Counted from the stretch's first letter, positions 36,946 through 46,349 are shown. The stretch is DNA of 64,000 nt from Eggerthellales bacterium (GCA_029225085.1 JAQXVU010000052.1:93878-157877); one strand, 5' to 3'. A program made the numbers and translations. The notes: a model not told the origin generated them from the letters alone.

Positions 36946-38475
36946 TTACTCAGCCTCGGCGATCATGGCCTCGAGCTCAGCGATGGTGTTCTTCTGGGTG
37001 TAGGAGATGCCCAGCTCGTCAGCCTTGGCCTGCAGAGCCTGCTTCTTGGTGAGCTTCTTAGGCTTCTCCTCTGCAGGAGCCTCCTCGGCCTTCTCCTCAG
37101 CCTTAGCGGCCTTCTCCTCAGCAGCCTTTGCCTGAGCCTCGTTCTCGGCGCGGAATGCCTCGGAGTCGACGGTCTCGACGATGGCCTTGTCCATGATGTC
37201 GTCGATAGCGTTGGAGCGAACGATGTTGCGACGCAGGATGCGGATGCGACCCTCCTCGCGGAACTGCTTCTTAACAGCCTCTACGTCCTCCATACCGGAG
37301 TTGTTGAACTCCTCCTCGATCTCCTCATCGGAGACGGTCATGCCGAAGTGCTTAGCATAGGCATCGATGGCCAGGTTCTGCATGGCGATGTCGTGAGCCT
37401 GACGCTTCAGATCCTCCTGGAACTGCTCGTTGGTGAGCTCACGCTGCTTCAGGTACTGGTCGAAGGTGACGCCCTGCTGGTTCAGCTGCTGGAAGAAGCC
37501 GGTAAGCAGGTCGCGACGCTCCTGAACCAGGATAACCTCGGGAACCTCGCCAGGATAACGCTCGATGAGCTTGTACAGGCAAGCGTTCTCCTTCATCTTG
37601 GGCAGGTACTCCTGGCGCTCGCGAACGATGTTCTCGGCGGTACGAGCACGCATGTCCTCGATAGACTTGAAGCCAGCCTTCTCGGTTGCGAACTCCTCGG
37701 TGACCTCAGGATAGACCTTGGTCTTCACGCAGTTCACGGTCACGTCGAAGGTGATGGTCTTGGGGTTGCCGTCGAGAGCCTTCATGAGGATGGAGTTCTC
37801 CTCCTCCAGGTTCACGGTAACCTGCTTGGTGTCGCCGGTCTTCATATCCTCGAGAGCAGCGTCGAGGGAAGCAGGATACAGGCCCATGCCCAGCTCGTAC
37901 ATGCGGTTCTCGGTGGACAGAACGTTTACGGCGTTGCCCTTGTCATCGGTGACGGCCAGGGTGAGCTCAGCGATGCCGGACTCCTTAATAGGCTGATCAG
38001 CAGGAGCATCCTCCATGTCGTAGTAGTACATGGTCAGAGCCTCGATGCGGTCATCGATGTCCTTCTCGGTGGGGTTCTCGTCGAGGAGCTTGATCTGAAC
38101 GGGCTCATAGCTGGTGAGCTCTACGTCAGGAGCCATGGTCATGATCAGGGAAAAGACGAAGTCCTTGCCCTCCTCTACCAGATCGTCGGTGTTCTCGAAG
38201 CGAGGCTCATCGATGGGGCACAGATTCTCGGCATCCATTGCCAGGGGGAAGAAGCTGTTGGTGATGTCCTCGGTTACGGTTGCCAGAACAGCCTCGGCAC
38301 CCAGAACGTTGTCGATGACGGGACGAGGAGCCTTGCCCTTACGGAAACCAGGGAACTTATAGCGGTTTGCGAAATCCTTGTAGGTGCTCTTGATGCGAGC
38401 ATCAACCTCTGCCTGCTCAGCAGTGATGGTCAGCCTCAGCTGATCGTCCTGCAAGGCCTCAACTTGTGTCTTCAC
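36946..38475 (-). CDS. tig: Trigger factor with long C-terminal extension
   Basis: 509 residues; ribosome-bound chaperone. Ribosome-docking GFRKGKAPRPVI near residue 45, a PPIase domain (about 150-240) and the helical chaperone arms. E. coli TF has 432 residues. The extra C-terminal 75 or so are an Ala/Glu/Lys-rich helix followed by a SAP/HeH-like mini-domain (LTKKQALQAKADELGIS...TIAELEAMI). GTG start at 38475 behind GGAGGAAG; the longer reading from 38505 runs into tRNA-Leu flank. Confidence 0.94.
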   Translation of the reverse strand: MKTQVEALQDDQLRLTITAEQAEVDARIKSTYKDFANRYKFPGFRKGKAPRPVIDNVLGAEAVLATVTEDITNSFFPLAMDAENLCPIDEPRFENTDDLVEEGKDFVFSLIMTMAPDVELTSYEPVQIKLLDENPTEKDIDDRIEALTMYYYDMEDAPADQPIKESGIAELTLAVTDDKGNAVNVLSTENRMYELGMGLYPASLDAALEDMKTGDTKQVTVNLEEENSILMKALDGNPKTITFDVTVNCVKTKVYPEVTEEFATEKAGFKSIEDMRARTAENIVRERQEYLPKMKENACLYKLIERYPGEVPEVILVQERRDLLTGFFQQLNQQGVTFDQYLKQRELTNEQFQEDLKRQAHDIAMQNLAIDAYAKHFGMTVSDEEIEEEFNNSGMEDVEAVKKQFREEGRIRILRRNIVRSNAIDDIMDKAIVETVDSEAFRAENEAQAKAAEEKAAKAEEKAEEAPAEEKPKKLTKKQALQAKADELGISYTQKNTIAELEAMIAEAE

Positions 38476-38512
38476 AGACTTCCTCCATCTATTACATCTA
38501 TACAAACAAGAA

Positions 38513-38598
38513 TGGTGCGGGTGAAAGGACTTGAACCTTCACGGGGGTTACCCGCCAGAACCTAAATCTGGTGCGTCTGCCAATTCCGCCACACCCGC
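38513..38598 (-). tRNA. tRNA-Leu (TAG)
   Basis: Class II tRNA with a long variable arm. Acceptor GCGGGTG/CACCCGC, discriminator A, encoded CCA. Anticodon loop TTTAGGT gives TAG (codon CTA). It lies 37 bp upstream of tig on the same strand. Confidence 0.96.
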
Positions 38599-38789
38599 AT
38601 CTATCCTCACAGGCAACCGAGCATGCACTCGGTCACATACGAACGAGTATGGTAGCAAAGAGTGCCCCAGATTCAAATACCCGCCCCGTAGAATTCCCGT
38701 ACTTTTCATGCACCGCCAACCAACGGAGCGTGCGCGACCAAAACCGGGGGCACGCAGGGCAACAGAACGCCTCTCACCCTAGTGCGGCA

Positions 38790-38832
38790 AAATCGGCTCA
38801 GCGCTCAAATCGGTTCAACGCTCAAATCAGCG
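38790..38832. repeat. 17-bp tandem repeat, 2.5 copies
   Basis: Units AAATCGGCTCAGCGCTC (38790-38806), AAATCGGTTCAACGCTC (38807-38823) and a partial AAATCAGCG. They lie in the 284-bp gap between tRNA-Leu and the YbjN-like gene, upstream of the tRNA on its strand. The rest of the gap shows no gene. Confidence 0.6.
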
Positions 38833-38882
38833 AGACAAAAGCCCATGGCCTGACACCACACAACCCGAAAGCGGCGACCGGA

Positions 38883-39305
38883 CTATCGCTGCGCGGCCTG
38901 CATGATATAGGGATAGTTGATGTCGATGTCGTTGAAGAAGTTCACCAACGCAGCGAACATCTGGTCACCGTCAGGCTCCCCCGGCAAATAGAACACGGCC
39001 TTGGCGCACATGACGCCGGCATCATCTATATAAAAGCAAGGGGTCATACGGCTGGCATTCAGGGAATTGCACAGGCTCAGGCCCCCGAGCATCTGCGAGC
39101 CCAGAGATGGCAGCGACGACGTGATGAGATCCATGGCAAGACCGTCCTCGCGGAACACCGCCACGATATAGAAGTCCCGGAAGTTGCTCATGGGCGGATA
39201 CACGCCCACGGAAAGCTCTGTTCCGAAGCTGTTCAGGGTGTACTGCACCTCGTACTTCTCAAGGGCTGCGACGAAGGCCGCCCTGTTCTCCCGTGCTGAG
39301 GCCAT
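38883..39305 (-). CDS. YbjN-like domain protein of unknown function
   Basis: 140 residues. Pattern resembles YbjN/secretion-chaperone-like folds: a helix-strand start (ENRAAFVAALEKYEVQYTLN), a long meander, then LCNSLNASRMTPCFYIDDAGVMCAKAVFYLPG and a C-terminal helix. No catalytic motif. The ATG at 39305 is set by GAGAGGAG just upstream. Alone between a tRNA and a divergent oxidoreductase gene. Confidence 0.6.
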   Translation of the reverse strand: MASARENRAAFVAALEKYEVQYTLNSFGTELSVGVYPPMSNFRDFYIVAVFREDGLAMDLITSSLPSLGSQMLGGLSLCNSLNASRMTPCFYIDDAGVMCAKAVFYLPGEPDGDQMFAALVNFFNDIDINYPYIMQAAQR

Positions 39306-39513
39306 GGTATCTCCTCTCGTAAAGCAGCCGCATCCTTCCAGCTCGAATGCGAACGCATGCTTCCAAATGGTTTGCTGCAGGTATCCTAGCGCAATGGGCG
39401 GACCATGAGAAATAGGCACGAAGCCGTCCCCACACCATAAACAGCCATGCACAACCCCGTTCGCGCCTTACGTCATAATGCAAGGAAAGAGCCTGATGAA
39501 GGAGGATGTCGCT

Positions 39514-40491
39514 ATGGAAAAGCTCACCTGGGGAATGATCGGCGCAGGAGACGTCACGGAGCTGAAGAACGGCCCCGGACTTTACGAGAACGACAACTGC
39601 CAGCTGAAAGCCATCACCAACCGCACCTACGAGAAGGCTGTCGATTGGTCCGAACGGCACAACGGCTGCCTGGTGTACCGAACCGTCGACGAGCTCTTAG
39701 CCGACGATGACATAGACATGGTGTACATCGCCACCACCCCCGATGTGCACAAGGAGATGGCCCTGGCCTGCATAAACGCCGGCAAGCACGTGTACATCGA
39801 GAAGCCCCTGTTCAAGACCTACGAGGATGCCGAGGAGGTTCTCGCCGCCGCTAAGGAAAAGGGCGTCTTCGCCTACGTGGCTCACTACCGCCGCGGCCTC
39901 GAGCCCTATCGCAAGGCCAAGGAACTGGTAGAATCCGGCGCCATCGGCACGCCGCTCACCGCCCGCATCACCTTCACCTGCCCCGCAGACACCGTGAACG
40001 GCTGGCGCGCCGACCCCACCGTTTCCGGAGGCGGCCATTTCTTCGAGGGGGACATTCACGTTATGGATGCCCTCGACATGATCCTGGGCCCCTACGAGAC
40101 CGTCGACCTGCAGGTAATTCCCATGCCTGAAAACCCCGAGTTGGAAGGTGCGGTCAGCGCCTGCTTCCGCTGGAAGAACGGCATGGTGGGCAGCGGCATG
40201 TGGTGCTACGACTCCGACGCCGATCGCGACACCATCGAAATCTTCGGAACGGAAGGATCCCTGTGCCTGGGAGGCCTCGATATCCCCCACCCTCTGGTCC
40301 TCACCAAAGGCAGCGAGGTCACCGAGATCCCCTTCACCGTCCCCAAGAGCGTCGGAGCTCCCCATGAGCGCCTGATTGCAGAAGCGGTGCTAGCGGGCAA
40401 GGAGAACCCCGAGCTCTGCACCCTCGAAAACGCCATGCGCACCCTGAAGACAACCTGCAGGGCCATGAAGCTCTTGCGCGAAGGCAAGTAA
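39514..40491 (+). CDS. Gfo/Idh/MocA family oxidoreductase
   Basis: 325 residues. N-terminal Rossmann fold WGMIGAGDVTELKN, then EKPLFKTYEDAEEV (the conserved EKP motif) and the C-terminal substrate domain with GGGHFFEGDIHVMDAL, where the His is catalytic in relatives. NAD(P)-dependent oxidation or reduction of a sugar or polyol; substrate unknown. ATG at 39514 with AAGGAGG 8 nt upstream. No sugar transporter or kinase adjoins. Confidence 0.88.
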   Translation: MEKLTWGMIGAGDVTELKNGPGLYENDNCQLKAITNRTYEKAVDWSERHNGCLVYRTVDELLADDDIDMVYIATTPDVHKEMALACINAGKHVYIEKPLFKTYEDAEEVLAAAKEKGVFAYVAHYRRGLEPYRKAKELVESGAIGTPLTARITFTCPADTVNGWRADPTVSGGGHFFEGDIHVMDALDMILGPYETVDLQVIPMPENPELEGAVSACFRWKNGMVGSGMWCYDSDADRDTIEIFGTEGSLCLGGLDIPHPLVLTKGSEVTEIPFTVPKSVGAPHERLIAEAVLAGKENPELCTLENAMRTLKTTCRAMKLLREGK

Positions 40492-40554
40492 TCGCTTTAC
40501 ATGGCAGCCTGCACCAGCCAAGGGTTTGCAGGCTGCCCCATATCAGCCGAGGGT

Positions 40555-41799
40555 TTAGAGAATGGCCTGCACCAGCTGAGGATCGAGGCCCAAACCGCGA
40601 ATGCCGTTGAGAATCTGCTCCTTATGGGCGGTACCCGAGGATTCCACCGTGACGCGCAGCTCGACGGCTGCATTGCGGTTGGGGTTCACGAACTGGTTAT
40701 GTTCGAGCCTGACAACGTTTCCGCCGCAGGAGGCGATAGACTCGGCCACCTTCACCAGCTCACCGGGCCTATCAGGCAAGAGCACCGACACTGTGAAGAT
40801 GCGATCGCGCTGAATGAGGCCGTGCTGTACCACCGTCGACATGGTGAGGATGTCCATATTGCCGCCGGACAGAACGCAGACCACCTTCTTGCCTTCCACA
40901 TCAAGGTGCTTCAGGGCTGCAACGGACAGAAGGCCCGAGGCCTCAACGATCATCTTGTGGGTCTCTACCACATCGAGGAAGGCGTCAATGACCTCCCTAT
41001 CACGCACCGTCACCACTTCGTCGACGTTCTCCTGCACATAAGGGAAGATCTTGTCGCCTGGCTCAAGGACCGCCGTGCCATCGGCGATGGTGGAAGCCTT
41101 GGGCAATGCCACCACATGACCCGCCTCGAGAGAGGCCTTCATGCAGGCAGCGCCCGCAGGCTCTACGCCCACCACCTTGATGCGGGGGTTCAGCGCCTTG
41201 GCAAGGGTGGAGATGCCCGAAACCAGACCGCCACCGCCAATGGGCACCACAATCATGTCTACCAGGGGCAGCTCCTGAATGATTTCCATGGCAATAGAAG
41301 CCTGTCCAGTGGCAACATCGAGGTCGTTGAAGGGATGCACGAAAGTAAGGCCGCGCTCTTCAGCCAGCTCGAGGGCCTTGGCATAGGCCTCGTCATACAG
41401 ATCGCCCGCCAAAACGACCTCGGCGCCGTAGGAACGGGTGCGGTCGACCTTGATGAGGGGCGTAGTGGTAGGCATGACGATGGTGGCCTTCACGCCATAG
41501 CGCTTTGCGGCAAAGGCAACGCCCTGAGCGTGATTGCCGGCCGATGCGGTGATAAGACCCCGCTGGCGCTCCTCATCGGACATGGTAGAAATCTTGTAGT
41601 AGGCGCCGCGGACCTTGTAGGCTCCGGTGTTCTGCATATTCTCGGGCTTCAAGAACACCTGGCAGGAATATCTATCGGAGAGAAGCTGGGAGGGGATGAG
41701 CTTCGTCTCGAGGGTGACTTCCTTCACCTTCTTCGCCGCCTCGTCGAAGGCGGGCAAGGTCATGGGCTCATAGGTTTCGTGGGTTCCGTTGCTTTCCAT
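40555..41799 (-). CDS. ilvA: Threonine ammonia-lyase
   Basis: 414 residues. PLP lysine in NTGAYKVRGAYYK; SAGNHAQGVA and GGGGLVSGI bind substrate and phosphate. A single ACT-like C-terminal domain (about 335-414) as in the shorter TdcB/IlvA type. Converts threonine to 2-oxobutanoate, precursor of isoleucine or, in catabolism, of propionyl-CoA. It lies 21 kb from the ilv operon. ATG at 41799 behind AGGAGCAG. Confidence 0.92.
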   Translation of the reverse strand: MESNGTHETYEPMTLPAFDEAAKKVKEVTLETKLIPSQLLSDRYSCQVFLKPENMQNTGAYKVRGAYYKISTMSDEERQRGLITASAGNHAQGVAFAAKRYGVKATIVMPTTTPLIKVDRTRSYGAEVVLAGDLYDEAYAKALELAEERGLTFVHPFNDLDVATGQASIAMEIIQELPLVDMIVVPIGGGGLVSGISTLAKALNPRIKVVGVEPAGAACMKASLEAGHVVALPKASTIADGTAVLEPGDKIFPYVQENVDEVVTVRDREVIDAFLDVVETHKMIVEASGLLSVAALKHLDVEGKKVVCVLSGGNMDILTMSTVVQHGLIQRDRIFTVSVLLPDRPGELVKVAESIASCGGNVVRLEHNQFVNPNRNAAVELRVTVESSGTAHKEQILNGIRGLGLDPQLVQAIL

Positions 41800-41868
41800 A
41801 GCACTGCTCCTAATTTCGTCTTACCTGAAGGAGAGTACCGCAAAACAACGAGAAAGATAAGGTGAAAC

Positions 41869-42603
41869 CTATGCGCAAGAGCCCTTCACAAAGGAGCAGG
41901 ACTGGGCGAAGGCGTCCCGCACCTCTTTTCGGCGGGACTGGCTCACGGGAATGACGGCGCCATCGGACATCTCGACGCCGTTCACGTCGAGATTGACGAC
42001 GTGATCCATGTTCACCAAGAAGCTCTTGTGAATCTGCACGAAGGAGGAGGGCAGGAACTCCGCAAGCTGGGAAAGGCGCAGGTACGCCTCGAACTCCTTG
42101 CCACCCCGGGCATGCACGAGAATCTTATGGCGATTGCTCTCAGCGTAGATTATCTGGCTCGGCCTGATCTTGGCCATAGAGGAGCCGATCTTCAGACCGA
42201 AGGGGCGATCGATAGACAGCTCAAGGCCCTTGGCAACCTCTTCAACGGACCTGCTTACAAAGTCCTCCCGGAAGGGGCACAGCAGGAAGAAGGAATGAGG
42301 AATGGCGTAGGCCGACATGGCATGAGCAGGATAGGAGGAGAAGAGCACCACCTGCACCCACGGGCACAGACGCTGCACACTCCGGACCACATCTAAGGCC
42401 ATGGAAGGCGTCTCATCATCGCCCATGTCCATATACAGGACATCGACATGCGCCCCTGATTCCATCAGCGGCAGAAGGCGATGAGGACCCACGGCGCTCA
42501 TCACGATACGCCAATCGGACCCCATGGCTTTTCGAACCATTGCGGTCAGATCGCGGCATTTTTGTTCATCAAAACCTATTATGGCTACATTAGTTTCACG
42601 CAT
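41869..42603 (-). CDS. LytTR response regulator, orphan, with altered receiver
   Basis: 244 residues. Receiver domain (about 1-120) with probable phospho-acceptor D59 (YMDM) and acidic D12/E13; a C-terminal LytTR DNA-binding domain (about 140-238, IIYAESNRHKILVHARGG, QIHKSFLVNMDHV). The conserved receiver lysine (K-P motif) is replaced by Cys (LLC109PF), which usually weakens phosphorylation-driven switching. No histidine kinase adjoins. ATG at 42603 behind AAGGGG. Confidence 0.85.
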   Translation of the reverse strand: MRETNVAIIGFDEQKCRDLTAMVRKAMGSDWRIVMSAVGPHRLLPLMESGAHVDVLYMDMGDDETPSMALDVVRSVQRLCPWVQVVLFSSYPAHAMSAYAIPHSFFLLCPFREDFVSRSVEEVAKGLELSIDRPFGLKIGSSMAKIRPSQIIYAESNRHKILVHARGGKEFEAYLRLSQLAEFLPSSFVQIHKSFLVNMDHVVNLDVNGVEMSDGAVIPVSQSRRKEVRDAFAQSCSFVKGSCA

Positions 42604-42969
42604 TTATATCCCCTTGCACACGCTTTGCACTTTAGCGTATTGCCAGAAAAAACAAACAGTTTTGACCAGGGAAAATGCACGAACGACGCCCAATTCAGCA
42701 CCAACTAACACCCATTTGGGGTAAACGGCGCAAAGAAGGGGCCAAAAAGCCACATGAGCCCCTATCAGGGTCTGCGCTCGCCCGCAGCGCAAACCACGCC
42801 GACAACACCGCACCATTCACAGGGTTCGTCGTCAGCAATGGCAACACCGCACTCACCTGGCGACTCGCCACCAGCAACGGACAGCGACGCCCGCCCCGTC
42901 GCCTAGCACACAGGAACACCAAGGGCCCATGATAGAATGCCCTCACACCCAAGGCTCAAGGAGGAATAC
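42604..42969. other. 366-bp intergenic region between divergent genes
   Basis: Holds the upstream regions of the LytTR gene (minus) and the membrane protein gene (plus). A TAGAAT -10-like box lies at about 42933-42938 ahead of the plus-strand gene. The GC-rich middle (42730-42930) has no open frame with a ribosome site and no strong hairpin. Confidence 0.4.
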
Positions 42970-44631
42970 ATGCGTTCAGAGCGTCGTCTGCTCTTCGAGG
43001 AACACTACATTCTGAAAAACATCAAGTCCTACATCTTGCAGTACCTGCTGCTGTGGGTTGCAGCACTGGGTCTGGCCGTAGGCTTAACCTACATCGCTCC
43101 CTACGATCCCGACGCCTCCGTTACCAAGGCCTTCGCGGTATCCACCACCACCCTCTCGGTAACCACCATCACCTTCGCGCTGCCCACCTGCATGCGCACC
43201 ATCTTCGCCGCCTACGACAACTACCATTCCACCACCATCCGAACCCTGCTCATGACCAGGTTCCCCATCACCCTGCTGTCCCTCTCCTCCTTCACCTCCC
43301 TCATCGTCTCGATGCTGGTGGTGTCGGGCATCATCGGAACCTACGTGCTGCTTCCCGGTTGGTCGGTGCTGGCCGTGGTGCTGTTCTGGGCTCTCGTGTG
43401 CGTGTTCTACCTGTTCTGCGCCATCGAGAAGCTGGTGCACTTCGTGGTAAAGGCCCCTGCCGCTGTCATCGACAAATTGGAATTCAACATCTACGAGGCC
43501 CGCTCCCTACAGAGCGAGGAGGAGTACGACGAGTTCCGTCAGAACCTGGCCTCTATGAGCGACGTTGCCGCCACCATCGTCCGCAACTCCACCGGCAAGG
43601 ACACCACCATCATCAAGTATCTCGACCAACTGCGCCAAATTCACCGCGTCTATGCCCAGAAGGCCATCACGGACCTGAAGGATGACGTGCGGCATCGTCA
43701 CAACAAGGCTTGCTACGCCTGCGGCAAGGAGCTCACCAAGCTCTATCGCGAGGCCGCCAACAACAACAATGGCGACGCCACCCGCGCCATCCTGAAAAGC
43801 TACTGCCTCATCGTGCAGGACTCCATCGAGATGGGCTGCAGCCGTAACTACCTCACCGAGCTCCTGAGCCAGGTAAGGCGCTTCCAGTCCTACTCCCTCA
43901 CCGCCCGCGTCCCCGAGATCATCGAGCAGGCGTCCATCCACTGGTTCTTCACCATGCTCATGACTCTGCAAGATATGGAAACCACCCACTCTGAGCTGGT
44001 TCGCTACGCCAAGCACTGCATCGTCCGCGAGATGCTCATCACCCTCAGGAAGGCAACCCAGCACAAGAACGAGGACGTTCTCACCAGCTTCGTGCGCATC
44101 GCCTCTAACTCCGACCTCGATGTCAGCACCTACAAGGTGAACGATGAATGGATGGCCGTCCTCGATCGCGTGATCCTGCTGTATCTGAACTGGCTCATCA
44201 AGGCGAAGCCCGAGGGCGTCCGGGACTGCATCGACCTGCTAAGGCGTCATTCCTACACCCACACCGACACCCTGAGGCCCCTCTTCTGCACCACCGTCGA
44301 CCGCTTTAAGCGCATGCTGGCCCTCGAGCGCTTTAACGACGACATGGGCAGGAGATCTATCGACTTCAGCAAGCAGGAAGCGGGCACGGCCGCCCTCATG
44401 GACATGCCCCTGAACATCGATGCCAGCAGATTCCTGTGCTATCTGGTGGAAATGACCTACGTTAACGCCACCGACGAGGAGCTCTTCGCGCAAGTGCCCG
44501 AGCTAGAACGCGTCTGCGATTCGGCCGCCATCCCCACCACCGACGACACGGACTTCTCCGAGATGGTGAAGCTGGCCAGCCGCGCATGCCCTCACCCCGA
44601 GGACTTGAGCATCCGCTACCTCTACGCCTAA
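42970..44631 (+). CDS. Unknown membrane protein with large cytosolic domain
   Basis: 553 residues. Four membrane helices in the first 165 residues (about 23-45, 60-80, 105-130, 138-158), arranged as two pairs. A soluble helical region of about 390 residues follows, rich in charged residues and cysteines (HNKACYACGKEL). The N-terminal plan resembles DUF2254-type proteins, but I cannot confirm the family. No nucleotide-binding or catalytic motif. ATG at 42970 with AAGGAGG upstream. It converges with the nuclease-helicase gene, 63 bp apart. Confidence 0.6.
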   Translation: MRSERRLLFEEHYILKNIKSYILQYLLLWVAALGLAVGLTYIAPYDPDASVTKAFAVSTTTLSVTTITFALPTCMRTIFAAYDNYHSTTIRTLLMTRFPITLLSLSSFTSLIVSMLVVSGIIGTYVLLPGWSVLAVVLFWALVCVFYLFCAIEKLVHFVVKAPAAVIDKLEFNIYEARSLQSEEEYDEFRQNLASMSDVAATIVRNSTGKDTTIIKYLDQLRQIHRVYAQKAITDLKDDVRHRHNKACYACGKELTKLYREAANNNNGDATRAILKSYCLIVQDSIEMGCSRNYLTELLSQVRRFQSYSLTARVPEIIEQASIHWFFTMLMTLQDMETTHSELVRYAKHCIVREMLITLRKATQHKNEDVLTSFVRIASNSDLDVSTYKVNDEWMAVLDRVILLYLNWLIKAKPEGVRDCIDLLRRHSYTHTDTLRPLFCTTVDRFKRMLALERFNDDMGRRSIDFSKQEAGTAALMDMPLNIDASRFLCYLVEMTYVNATDEELFAQVPELERVCDSAAIPTTDDTDFSEMVKLASRACPHPEDLSIRYLYA

Positions 44632-44694
44632 GAGCCACGCGACGCCGAAGGGCGACCTGCATGGCGAACGACCGCTCGAACGTCAAGGGTGAGG

Positions 44695-46278
44695 CTACTC
44701 CCCTTCCAGACCCAAGCCTGGCGCAATAACCCGGCACTGAAGCTCCTCGAAGAGCGGGACATTGCCCTGTGCAACCAGCACCAGGCCCCGACGCACCCGT
44801 CCCAACGCCTGCTCGAGAGATCGGCGCCCGCGTTGCCCGTCCCCCGAAGAAACCAGACGGCCCGAAGCATCGTAGGAGAAGCGGTCATCGAGCACGATGA
44901 GCACATCGTCGAATTCCAGGCCCAGCACCTCGTCTACCGCCCTGCCCGGCAAGTCAGAGGCCACTGAAAGGGGCTCGAACCCCTTCCCCTTCCAGTAGGA
45001 GACCAGCGAGGCCGTGGTAGCCGAGCCATCGGAGCAGAGCACCAGCACGTGGTCGTAGCGCCGCGGCGGTTCCGCACCCAAGCGACAGAGGGCTCTGGTG
45101 AAGCGGGATATCTCCCTGCTGGTTCGCACCTTCGAGCTCAGCGAGAACCGGGCGAACGTGCCGAACTCCCCTTCAAGGGCAACCGCCATGTCTCGTCCGC
45201 CATCAGCGCAGACGGAGGGGTCTAGGGACACGAGCAGCGGCACCCTGGCCCCGTGAGCGAAAGCGAGCAGAGAGCGCAGCTCCTCTGCAGACAGGCGCCC
45301 CGCCTCATCGAGACACACCAGGCCACAGGAGGCCAAGGGCACCGCAGGGTCCGCCTGCTCGAGAACGTCATGCGCCGCAAGGATTCTGATCCCCCTCTGG
45401 GCTTCGTTGAAGCGCCGATGCTCAGGCTGCAAGGGCCCGCAATGCAAAATGGCTACAGGCTCTCTCAGGAACTGGGCAAAGGTTCTCGCAACATCGAAGA
45501 GCAGCAGGGTCTTTCCCACTCCAGGGCCACCTTCCACCAGCACGGCAGCGGCTTCGATGGGCCCGTCGTCCCCATCAGAGGAATCTGCCTCTCCGTCCGA
45601 GGCGACGTCACCCCTCTTCCACGGCGAACCAAGGCCGAAGAACCCGAAGATGCGCTTCTTGAAGTCGTCCTGCTGCTGGGTGAGAAAGTATTCGCCAGCC
45701 AGGAACTCCTCCGCGTTGCGCAGCGGGGAGATGAGGAACTTGCTGGGATCGAAGAGGGCATCGAGTTCGGTGCAGCAGCTGTCGGCACCTTCCATAATTT
45801 GACGACGCAGAAGCCAGAAGGAGCCAGGCGCCAGCGTCACCTCGCGCAGGCCCTCCCCCTCCTGCAGGGTATAGAGGCGGTCGCCCTCGAGGACATAGGC
45901 GTAGCTGGCCACCTTGCGCCCCAAGCGGCTGAGGTAATGGCGCTTTCTCAACAGCTGGGTGCGAATCCTCCCCTCCGAGACCATCTGGCTCTTCAGCTCG
46001 ATGTTCAGAGACAGACTCTCGGTCACCCGCAGCAGGTCTATCTCCTCGCAAATCTGGGGAATGCGATAGGAATAAGCGAATCCGTCGAGAGCCTTGAAGG
46101 GAATAGGGCCCTCGGCTTCCAAAGATGCCAAGAGGGATGCGATGCACCGAAGCTCCTCGGGGCGATATACCAATCGGCCATCCCTGCCCGACAAGCTCTT
46201 CTCGAACGAGAGAAAGGCTTCCTGAGAGGCATCCTTGGCGGTTAGGGACAGCATTCCCAGATTCAACGTGCGAAACAT
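44695..46278 (-). CDS. Predicted PD-(D/E)XK nuclease fused to SF1-type helicase/ATPase
   Basis: 527 residues. The N-terminal part shows a PD-(D/E)XK/NERD-like pattern: EEID81-L, then N-I-E94-L-K96-S, and a downstream Q in RTQLLRKRHYL. The middle has Walker A GGPGVGKT (K256) and Walker B LVCLDEAG. The C-terminal half has SSKVRTSREI, then GLEFDDVLIVLDD (SF1 motif V) and LGRVRRGLVLV (motif VI Arg), as in DUF2075/Schlafen-like ATPases. Proposed role: DNA or RNA processing, or defence. ATG at 46278 behind AAGGAGG. It is divergent from a lipoprotein gene. Confidence 0.7.
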   Translation of the reverse strand: MFRTLNLGMLSLTAKDASQEAFLSFEKSLSGRDGRLVYRPEELRCIASLLASLEAEGPIPFKALDGFAYSYRIPQICEEIDLLRVTESLSLNIELKSQMVSEGRIRTQLLRKRHYLSRLGRKVASYAYVLEGDRLYTLQEGEGLREVTLAPGSFWLLRRQIMEGADSCCTELDALFDPSKFLISPLRNAEEFLAGEYFLTQQQDDFKKRIFGFFGLGSPWKRGDVASDGEADSSDGDDGPIEAAAVLVEGGPGVGKTLLLFDVARTFAQFLREPVAILHCGPLQPEHRRFNEAQRGIRILAAHDVLEQADPAVPLASCGLVCLDEAGRLSAEELRSLLAFAHGARVPLLVSLDPSVCADGGRDMAVALEGEFGTFARFSLSSKVRTSREISRFTRALCRLGAEPPRRYDHVLVLCSDGSATTASLVSYWKGKGFEPLSVASDLPGRAVDEVLGLEFDDVLIVLDDRFSYDASGRLVSSGDGQRGRRSLEQALGRVRRGLVLVAQGNVPLFEELQCRVIAPGLGLEGE

Positions 46279-46349
46279 CCCCGCACCTCCTTCAACTGCA
46301 ACTATCATATACCTACAGGCAACGTCGGACTTAGCGAACGGACATCCCT

